DNA of 64,000 nt from Burkholderiales bacterium. Lineage in GTDB: Bacteria; Pseudomonadota; Gammaproteobacteria; Burkholderiales; Nitrosomonadaceae. Of the stretch, positions 56,818-64,000 are shown piece by piece. A model generated the notes under the pieces. It saw only the letters and a list, made by a program, of their open reading frames with translations, searched no databases and had not been told where the DNA came from. The first letter of the stretch is position 1. Every line of letters begins with the position of its first letter. The stretch covers positions 1,736,001 to 1,800,000 of the forward strand of contig JACKLR010000001.1 in NCBI GenBank assembly GCA_024235795.1, written 5' to 3'. The translations under genes were made by a program, and so were the position numbers.

Positions 56818-56903
56818 TCACCAGAATTGGTTTCAGCATTACGGGGTTGCCTGAGCATGGTTTTTTTCACATCGGAAACTTTCAAGTAAATCTGCCAGCA
56901 GCC

Positions 56904-58229
56904 ATGATAAATATCATGCACAGCGTTTTCATTTCGCTCGTTTTTTTAGCCGGAACTGCATTGTGCACCTCGCTAAGTGCTGCAAATTTGATGGATATCT
57001 ATCAGGAAGCGCTCGAGCAAGATGCGCAGTACCAGTCCGCCCGGGCGAGCTATCAAGCCGCACAGGAAAAATTACCTCAAGGCCGGGCTGGATTAATGCC
57101 TAACATCAACTTATCGGCCACGCGTCAAGTCCAGGAAGTCAAATTCGGTTCGACTACAAATACCATTCAAAGCCGTGGCGTCACTATTTCCGCGACGCAA
57201 CCGCTGATTCGTTTTGAAAATTTCATTATTTATGCGCAATCCAAAACCCAGGTATCTCAGGCCGAGTCGCAATTCGTTATCGCCGCACAGGATTTGATAT
57301 TACGCGTTGCACAGGCTTATTTTAATGTACTTGACGCGCAGGTTGATGTCGAAGTCGCTGAAGCGCAAAAAGAAGCTATACTCAAGCAACTGGAGCAAGC
57401 CAAGCGTAATTTCGAAGTCGGCATTGCAACGATTGTCGATACCAATGAAGCGCAGGCGCGCTTTGATTTGACACTGTCACAGGAAATCGCAGCGCGTAAC
57501 GCACTGGAAATCAGCAAACGTACATTACAAGGCATTATCAATCGTTTTCCTGAACAGCTTGCCGGTAGCCATGAAATTACTTCCGATCTGCCCAGTCTGC
57601 ATTATGGCAGTATGGATGAATGGGTAATTGCAGCTGAAGAACAAAATTTCGCTTTAAAAGTGCAGCAAGCAGCGTATGAACTGGCGACCAAAGAAGTCAA
57701 AAAAACCTGGGCGCAGCACTATCCGACGGTTGATCTGGTTGCACAGTACAGCGATCAAACGGGTGTCGGCGCTGCCTTTACAGGCCGCGGAATTGATCTG
57801 ACTTCCAAATCAATTGGACTTCAGCTCAATTTGCCGTTATTTCAGGGCCTTGGCACACAATCACGGGTGCGCGAGGCGATCGCCAACCAGGAAAAAGCAC
57901 GGCATGATCTGGAAAATAGCCGCCGCAACACGCAGCTGCAAGTACGCCAACACTATCTTAACGTCACCAACGGTATTGCCCAGGTCACAGCATTGAAACA
58001 AGCACTGATATCCAGTCAGACACAACTCGATTCAACCATGCTTGGACAGGAAGTCGGCGTCCGGACCGAGGTCGATGTTCTAAACGCCCAACAGCAACTG
58101 TATTCCGCCAGACGTGATCTGGCCAAGGCCTATCACAATTATCTAATGTCACGTTTACGCCTGAGCGCGGAAGCGGGTGAACTCGATGAAGAAGTGCTGC
58201 AGCAGATCAATAATCTGCTTCTAGGATAA
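56904..58229 (+). CDS. tolC: TolC-family outer membrane channel protein
   Basis: About 441 residues from the ATG at 56904; a further upstream frame start at 56814 overlaps pcm and lacks a signal peptide. The signal peptide (VFISLVFLAGTALCTSLSAA) precedes two OEP repeats rich in long helices: NLMDIYQEALEQDAQYQSAR, AQAYFNVLDAQVDVEVAEAQ and TEVDVLNAQQQLYSARRDLA. These form the trans-periplasmic tunnel used by type I secretion or multidrug efflux. No membrane-fusion or pump gene is adjacent. Confidence 0.92.
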   Translation: MINIMHSVFISLVFLAGTALCTSLSAANLMDIYQEALEQDAQYQSARASYQAAQEKLPQGRAGLMPNINLSATRQVQEVKFGSTTNTIQSRGVTISATQPLIRFENFIIYAQSKTQVSQAESQFVIAAQDLILRVAQAYFNVLDAQVDVEVAEAQKEAILKQLEQAKRNFEVGIATIVDTNEAQARFDLTLSQEIAARNALEISKRTLQGIINRFPEQLAGSHEITSDLPSLHYGSMDEWVIAAEEQNFALKVQQAAYELATKEVKKTWAQHYPTVDLVAQYSDQTGVGAAFTGRGIDLTSKSIGLQLNLPLFQGLGTQSRVREAIANQEKARHDLENSRRNTQLQVRQHYLNVTNGIAQVTALKQALISSQTQLDSTMLGQEVGVRTEVDVLNAQQQLYSARRDLAKAYHNYLMSRLRLSAEAGELDEEVLQQINNLLLG

Positions 58230-58502
58230 TGAACCATTAATTTCTCTTGCGCTTGCAATCTCGTCTTAACCTGAACGATTGCATCTTTCCCTCAAGCGCT
58301 ACAATAACCTTTACACTTACTCATCTGGTTCTGGTGAAACGTTATCCGCAGTTAATGAAGACAAGATTCCGGTTTACAACGCCGGAATCGGACACTAGAA
58401 TCAACGGCGACGCCATCGATTGCACCAGCTGCGCTTAATTGTTCGAAATATATAGCAGACCGCGATTTTTTAGCGCTGCTTGCTAATTATTGATTGAATG
58501 TA

Positions 58503-58579
58503 TGGGGTGGCTGATGGGGCTCGAACCCACGACAACCGGAATCACAATCCGGGACTCTACCAACTGAGCTACAGCCACC
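58503..58579 (-). tRNA. tRNA-His (GTG)
   Basis: The minus strand folds as a full cloverleaf: acceptor GGTGGCTG, D arm GCTCAGTTGGTAGAGT, anticodon stem CCGGA/TCCGG with loop TTGTGAT (anticodon GTG), T arm GTGGGTTCGAGCCCCAT. The extra 5' G opposite C73 is the tRNA-His identity mark, and CCA is encoded. Confidence 0.97.
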
Positions 58580-58675
58580 ATTGAAGAATGAAACCTTGCC
58601 GCTTATTTATTAACAACAGAACAAGCAAGCTGTGATTTAGAGATTAATGCACCAACTAATCGATAGAAATACCAG

Positions 58676-58752
58676 TGGCGTGCCCGACAGGGATCGAACC
58701 TGTAACCCCCAGCTTAGAAGGCTGGTGCTCTATCCAATTGAGCTACGGGCAC
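58676..58752 (-). tRNA. tRNA-Arg (TCT)
   Basis: Cloverleaf on the minus strand with acceptor GTGCCCG/CGGGCAC, anticodon stem CCAGC/GCTGG around loop CTTCTAA (anticodon TCT), T loop GTTCGATCC and encoded CCA. It reads AGA/AGG codons. It lies about 100 bases from tRNA-His and 37 bases from tRNA-Pro, so the three may form one transcript. Confidence 0.97.
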
Positions 58753-58788
58753 CATATCGGACATACCCTGTATATCTAGGGCTGTAAT

Positions 58789-58865
58789 TGGTCGGGGTGG
58801 AGAGATTTGAACTCCCGACATCCTGGTCCCAAACCAGGCGCGCTACCAGGCTACGCTACACCCCG
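58789..58865 (-). tRNA. tRNA-Pro (TGG)
   Basis: Cloverleaf on the minus strand with acceptor CGGGGTG/CACCCCG, D arm AGCCTGGTAGCGC, anticodon stem CCTGG/CCAGG around TTTGGGA (anticodon TGG), T loop GTTCAAATC and encoded CCA. The first base pair C1-G72 is typical of bacterial tRNA-Pro. It begins 56 bases after the end of rho on the same strand. Confidence 0.97.
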
Positions 58866-58920
58866 GAAAAGCCGACACTATACTCTTTCAGTGATAAAAG
58901 GTCAATTTCAAATTCCACAA

Positions 58921-60180
<1,260 letters not shown>

Positions 60181-60355
60181 GAAAAAGCTCTATGAAAATA
60201 AAAACGTAGAAATTAATGAAATTTAACGTAAACGATGAACGTCGGAAGGAAAGTAACTGCTGATGGGGTAAACTAAAAAAGGAATATACAAGGTGAGTGA
60301 TTATATGACAAAACCACCTATCCTAAAATCCGTTCAGCTAATAAGCTTAACCACA

Positions 60356-60682
60356 TTAAAGATGGCTGTCAACAAACGCAGTTAATTGAGATTTTGATAA
60401 CGCGCCAACCTTAGTCGCTTCTATGTTGCCGTCCTTGAACAGCATTAATGTCGGAATACCCCGAATACCGTATTTAGGCGGCGTGACCTGGTTTTCATCA
60501 ATATTCAGCTTGGCAACCTTGAGACGCCCATCATATTCACTGGCAATTTCGTCTAAAATCGGTGCAATCATTTTACATGGACCGCACCATTCAGCCCAAT
60601 AATCTACCAACACAGGTAGCGAAGACTGTAAAACTTCGGTTTCAAAGTTTGCATCAGTAACGTAATGAATATGCTGACTCAT
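60356..60682 (-). CDS. trxA: Thioredoxin
   Basis: 108 residues with the active site [12 protein letters not shown], conserved cis-Pro region [14 protein letters not shown] and the correct length for Trx1. It reduces protein disulfides with electrons from thioredoxin reductase. It lies 175 bases upstream of rho. Confidence 0.96.
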   Translation of the reverse strand: MSQHIHYVTDANFETEVLQSSLPVLVDYWAEWCGPCKMIAPILDEIASEYDGRLKVAKLNIDENQVTPPKYGIRGIPTLMLFKDGNIEATKVGALSKSQLTAFVDSHL

Positions 60683-61045
60683 ATAATCCTCATTAAAAAT
60701 TATTGTCGATTCTTGTTAGCAATGAAAAGATGATTTCGGATTAAGCTAAACCCCTCTTAAAATAAAAAAGAGCAGCGCTGTAACCACACTGTAACTGACA
60801 AATAGAAAAATACTGACTAAATTGTTATGCTATATAAAAATCAAGCAAAAGGGAAGTGTCTATTGTTAGAAATAATTGATTACTCATACAAATAATATCA
60901 AAAGAATCAATTTCAAGCCATCTGGAAATGGTTTCTAGACATAAATTGTTAACACTTGGTACGGCAGTGTTGCAGCAACAAATATCCGACTATGAATCTT
61001 ACGAATTCTGGCAATTTATTGATTTTTAATTTTTTTCGTTATTAA
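60683..61045. other. Intergenic region between divergent trxA and alkA
   Basis: About 360 AT-rich bases that must hold both promoters. I saw no small gene, repeat or strong hairpin. Confidence 0.5.
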
Positions 61046-61663
61046 ATGACTCCCGTTTTTTGGACACAAGCAACGCAGGAATTGGCCGCACGTGATGAGA
61101 TCATGAGCGGGCTGATAAAACGCTATAATGATATTACGCTCAAATCCCGCGGCAACGCTTTTTCAACGCTTGCACGATCGATTACCGGTCAACAGATATC
61201 TGTCAAGGCTGCAGAAAGCGTCTGGCAAAAAGTGATTATTGCCATCCCTGAAATCGCGCCGCATACGATTCATGCAGCGGAAGAAACGCAACTTCGCGCC
61301 TGCGGTTTATCACTCAGAAAAATAAGTTATCTAAAAGATTTGGCACGGCATTTCCATGAAGGCATACTTGATGTATCACGATGGGACGCGATGAGCGATG
61401 AAGTACTCATCACTGAGCTCATTCAGGTTAAAGGTATAGGCCGCTGGACTGCTGAAATGTTTCTGATATTCCATATGCTGCGTCCGGATGTTTTGCCCGT
61501 GGACGACATTGGCCTGCAACGCGCGATCAGCCAGCATTATTTTGCGTCTCAACCGGTAGACAAGAAAACCATTCAGGAGTTGGCGAAAACCTGGCAACCC
61601 TGGCGCTCGGTGGCAACCTGGTACTTGTGGCGCAGTCTGGATCCGTTGCCGGTGGAGTATTGA
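61046..61663 (+). CDS. DNA-3-methyladenine glycosylase II-like protein
   Basis: 205 residues of the HhH-GPD superfamily. The first helices SLARSITGQQISVKAAESVW and the helix-hairpin-helix LIQVKGIGRWTAEMFLIF are followed by the catalytic Asp in RPDVLPVDDIGLQRAI. It lacks the N-terminal domain of E. coli AlkA (282 residues), as in many short AlkA proteins. It removes alkylated purines from DNA in base-excision repair. No iron-sulfur Cys cluster is present, so it is not a MutY/Nth enzyme. Confidence 0.9.
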   Translation: MTPVFWTQATQELAARDEIMSGLIKRYNDITLKSRGNAFSTLARSITGQQISVKAAESVWQKVIIAIPEIAPHTIHAAEETQLRACGLSLRKISYLKDLARHFHEGILDVSRWDAMSDEVLITELIQVKGIGRWTAEMFLIFHMLRPDVLPVDDIGLQRAISQHYFASQPVDKKTIQELAKTWQPWRSVATWYLWRSLDPLPVEY

Positions 61664-61805
61664 AGACAGATTTGTTTATAATGCTTCAAATATATTTTTG
61701 TTTTGTTTGCTTTGCCCATGATCGATTACAGTCATTTCCGGAGATCGTAATGGATAACTTTATTCCGGATGCTGTACAACGCTATCAAACTATGAGCAAA
61801 GAGAA

Positions 61806-62120
61806 ATGGCGGTAACAACGCATTCCATTGATATCACAACCGAGCAACAGCAAATTATTGTTGCGCTATTTGAAAAGCATCTGCCGGGTGTTCCGGTCTG
61901 GGTGTATGGTTCGCGTATTTCTGGAACCGCACGGGGAAATTCCGATCTGGACCTGGTGGTATTTGCTTCGAATGACCGGAAAAGGGCTGTGTCCGATTTG
62001 AAAGAAGCACTCGAAGAAAGTAGTCTGCCTTTCCGGGTGGATTTGTTTATCTGGAATGACGTTCCTGAATCGTTCAAGAAGAATATTCAGCGCGAACACA
62101 GGGTGCTGATTCATCACTGA
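61806..62120 (+). CDS. Small nucleotidyltransferase (MNT-type)
   Basis: 104 residues with the minimal polymerase-beta-type motif VWVYGSRISGTARGNSDLDL, where GS and the two Asp bind nucleotide and metal, and a third acidic residue in FRVDLFIW. Such proteins usually pair with a HEPN partner as a toxin-antitoxin or AMP-adding system. No HEPN gene is present; the frames just upstream (61627-61815) do not look like one. It may be an orphan antitoxin. Confidence 0.85.
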   Translation: MAVTTHSIDITTEQQQIIVALFEKHLPGVPVWVYGSRISGTARGNSDLDLVVFASNDRKRAVSDLKEALEESSLPFRVDLFIWNDVPESFKKNIQREHRVLIHH

Positions 62121-62193
62121 CGGAATGAATCAGTATCACAGTATCGGTTTATGATGCGCCTTGTTAAAAAAGAAATTACAACTTGTTTTTTCC

Positions 62194-63357
62194 ATGACAC
62201 TGAACTATTTTGACCATAATGCCACCACGCGTGTGGATGACGCGGTGATGGAGGCGATGCTGCCTTTTTTTCAGCAGGAATTCGGCAATGCGTCCAGCCG
62301 CCATGAATACGGTATGACCGCACGGCGGGCAATCGACAGGGCGCGTGAGCAAGTTGCGGCGGCTGTCGGTGTTCAACCGGTACAGGTGATTTTTACCAGC
62401 GGCGGCTCCGAAGCCAATAACCTGTTCATCCGAGGCGCCGCAGACAGTTTGAAAGCGGATCATATTTTCATCAGTGCAATTGAGCATCCTTGCGTACTGA
62501 AGCCAGCACAGGCTTTGGCGCAGCGGTCAGCAGAGCGCTGGACCCTGCACCGGCTGGCAGTAAACCAACACGGCCAGATTGATGTAGATGCGGCACGCGA
62601 AGCGATGACGGCGCAGAAACCGGCGCTGGTTTCGGTGATGCTGGCGAATAACGAAACCGGGGTGATACAGGATGTCGCGTCTATTGCTGAAATTACGCGC
62701 GATCAGAACAAGCACGCATATATTCATACCGATGCAGTGCAGGGACTGGGTAAAATTGCGGTTGATTTTGCTGCACTGAACGTACATGCGATGACGTTAT
62801 CGGCGCATAAAATTTATGGGCCTAAAGGTGCGGCCGCCTTGATCGTCGACAAGCGTTTGTTATTAAAACCGCTGATTTATGGGGGAGGCCATGAGAACGG
62901 ATTGCGTTCCGGTACAGAAAATGTCCCGGCGATTGTCGGATTTGGTGTGGCCTGCGAACTGGCAAAAGCGCGCATGACCGAAACTGCGCAGCATGTTGCA
63001 CAACTACGCGAAAGGCTGGAACAGGGCTTGGTAGAGATGGGCGCAGAAATTTTTGGCGCAGGGGCCGCACGCATTCCGAACACCACGTATTTTGCCCTGC
63101 CCGATGTGGAAGGCGACACACTGGTCGTGAAACTGGACAAGGCGGGATTTGCCGCTGCCAGCGGTGCGGCCTGCTCCAGTGTCAATCCGGGACAAAGCCA
63201 TGTGCTCGAAGCGATGCAGGTTGATCCGCTTTTGGCGCGTTGTGCTGTGCGCATCAGTCTTGGGCACAGTAATACTATGGCGCAGGTTGAAGCGTTCCTG
63301 TCGGCGATGAAAGGGATTGTGGACGCGTTGCGAAGCATGAGTAGTCTTTCATTCTGA
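62194..63357 (+). CDS. Cysteine desulfurase (NifS/IscS-like)
   Basis: 387 residues from the ATG at 62194; an upstream TTG at 62161 is not needed. MTLNYFDHNATTRVDDAV, FTSGGSEANNLFI, HTDAVQGLGKI and the PLP lysine LSAHKIYGPKG are all present. The mobile catalytic Cys lies in ASGAACSSVNPGQ. The short loop around it fits the NifS/IscS class I. It supplies sulfur for iron-sulfur clusters or other thio-cofactors. No iscU or nif genes are adjacent, so the exact role is open. Confidence 0.9.
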   Translation: MTLNYFDHNATTRVDDAVMEAMLPFFQQEFGNASSRHEYGMTARRAIDRAREQVAAAVGVQPVQVIFTSGGSEANNLFIRGAADSLKADHIFISAIEHPCVLKPAQALAQRSAERWTLHRLAVNQHGQIDVDAAREAMTAQKPALVSVMLANNETGVIQDVASIAEITRDQNKHAYIHTDAVQGLGKIAVDFAALNVHAMTLSAHKIYGPKGAAALIVDKRLLLKPLIYGGGHENGLRSGTENVPAIVGFGVACELAKARMTETAQHVAQLRERLEQGLVEMGAEIFGAGAARIPNTTYFALPDVEGDTLVVKLDKAGFAAASGAACSSVNPGQSHVLEAMQVDPLLARCAVRISLGHSNTMAQVEAFLSAMKGIVDALRSMSSLSF

Positions 63358-63452
63358 TTTATTTTCAAACGGATCGGTCAAATTCCAGCAATGAACAAGG
63401 TATTCAGGTTAAAATTCACGCCTACTTTGATTAATAACACGATATCGAATTT

Positions 63453-64000
63453 GTGAACGCTGTAAAAGCCATTATCCTGAGCGCCGGACAAGGCCGGCGC
63501 CTGCTTCCGCTGACCGAGAATTCACCAAAATGCCTGCTGCCCGTTGCAGATCACCCCGTGCTTGCATGGCAAATCGACGCACTGTTTGCCGCCGGAATCG
63601 ACGAAATTATTATTGTTGCAGGTTTCCAGGTGGGACAAATTGAAACACTGCTGCAGGAACGCTATGCAAACCATGGCGACATCAGAATCGTCTTTAACCC
63701 GTTTTATGAGGTGGCGGATAATCTCGCCAGTTGCTGGCTGGCGCGCGATGCGATGAACGGCGATTTTCTGCTGTTAAACGGCGATACCGTGATCGAACCT
63801 GCGCTGGTAACGCAGGTATTGAATTCGCCGGTTGCCCCGATTACACTGAGCGTGGATTTTAAAAAAAGCTATGATGCGGATGACATGAAAGTACAGCTCA
63901 ATGACGATGGCTGGGTCAAACAGGTCAGTAAAATTGTTCCACCTGATCAGATTGATGCGGAATCTATTGGATTGATCTATTTTCGCGAGAAAGGGGCGGC
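63453..64000 (+). CDS. Nucleotidyltransferase, sugar-phosphate/choline-phosphate type (partial, runs off right edge)
   Basis: From a GTG at 63453 (NAVKAIILSAGQGRRLLPLT) 182 residues are visible and the frame is still open. The GxGxR nucleotide-binding loop, the PKCLLPV lysine motif and FLLLNGDTVIEPAL with the metal-binding Asp are those of NTP-transferases such as choline-phosphate cytidylyltransferase and hexose-phosphate nucleotidyltransferases. EVADNLASCWLARDAMNGDF resembles the LicC-like group, so an alcohol-phosphate or sugar-phosphate for cell-surface polymers is a likely substrate. Confidence 0.85.
   Translation, partial: MNAVKAIILSAGQGRRLLPLTENSPKCLLPVADHPVLAWQIDALFAAGIDEIIIVAGFQVGQIETLLQERYANHGDIRIVFNPFYEVADNLASCWLARDAMNGDFLLLNGDTVIEPALVTQVLNSPVAPITLSVDFKKSYDADDMKVQLNDDGWVKQVSKIVPPDQIDAESIGLIYFREKGA

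Noticed and set aside
58230..58502. Possible small RNA between tolC and the tRNAs
   Set aside because: No conserved structure or promoter-terminator pair could be made out by eye.
61627..61815. 62-residue frame before the nucleotidyltransferase
   Set aside because: I looked for a HEPN-type partner of the MNT-like protein here, but the frame overlaps the end of alkA and shows no HEPN motif (RxxxxH).

Overview
The window comes from the chromosome of a betaproteobacterial ammonia oxidiser, most likely Nitrosomonas. The decisive evidence is a complete amoC-amoA-amoB operon (minus strand, 19.0 to 15.9 kb). It is followed by a PmoD/AmoD-like gene, copC and a copD fused to a cytochrome c and a redoxin-like domain. 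The species cannot be settled from the sequence alone.

Layout. 0-1.9 kb: ABC transporter (permease cut by the left edge). 1.9-3.3 kb: no gene. 3.3-7.7 kb: part of an exosortase A/PEP-CTERM-associated locus (acyl-CoA ligase, PLP decarboxylase, a decayed asparagine-synthase-like amidotransferase, N-acyltransferase). 7.8-12.5 kb: a three-gene unit of small PstS-like protein, porin and membrane GGDEF-EAL protein. 12.5-19.2 kb: ammonia monooxygenase and copper genes. 19.3-33.9 kb: core metabolism and signalling (Spx/ArsC-like reductase, cupin, aminotransferase, PAS-GAF-GGDEF-EAL protein, Crp/Fnr regulator, sulfotransferase, AdoMet decarboxylase-spermidine synthase fusion, GlgA, quinone oxidoreductase, threonine dehydrogenase with Kbl, bacterioferritin). 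36.3-42.4 kb: L,D-transpeptidase, then tartronate semialdehyde reductase with glycolate oxidase GlcDEF, which fits salvage of Rubisco-derived glycolate. 53.2-64 kb: UppP, ThiC under a TPP riboswitch, Pcm, TolC-type channel, three tRNAs (His, Arg, Pro), Rho, thioredoxin, AlkA, a small nucleotidyltransferase, cysteine desulfurase and a sugar-phosphate-type nucleotidyltransferase cut by the right edge.

Two accessory islands interrupt the core. Island 1 (about 34.0-36.26 kb) holds an HNH endonuclease and a doubly broken toxin-antitoxin pair. Island 2 (about 44.4-53.17 kb) holds an intact ParDE-like pair between direct repeats, an orphan NlpC/P60-like protein, an IS5-family element, an IS256-family element with a second copy inserted inside it, a group II intron tail, and a VapBC-type pair whose toxin is split by a small TA-flanked element. 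Each island abuts the 3' end of a minus-strand core gene (L,D-transpeptidase; uppP), and a diverged copy of that gene's 3' end lies at the far border. A GAATGTTGTAATGCAAGA-like motif recurs seven times, in the islands and just left of island 2, and I noticed it nowhere in the core.

Several insertions can be read to the base: 8-bp target duplications for both IS256 copies, and a TA duplication in vapC whose removal restores the toxin reading frame. Small genes absent from long-ORF searches include a 37-residue membrane protein downstream of an FNR-type box.
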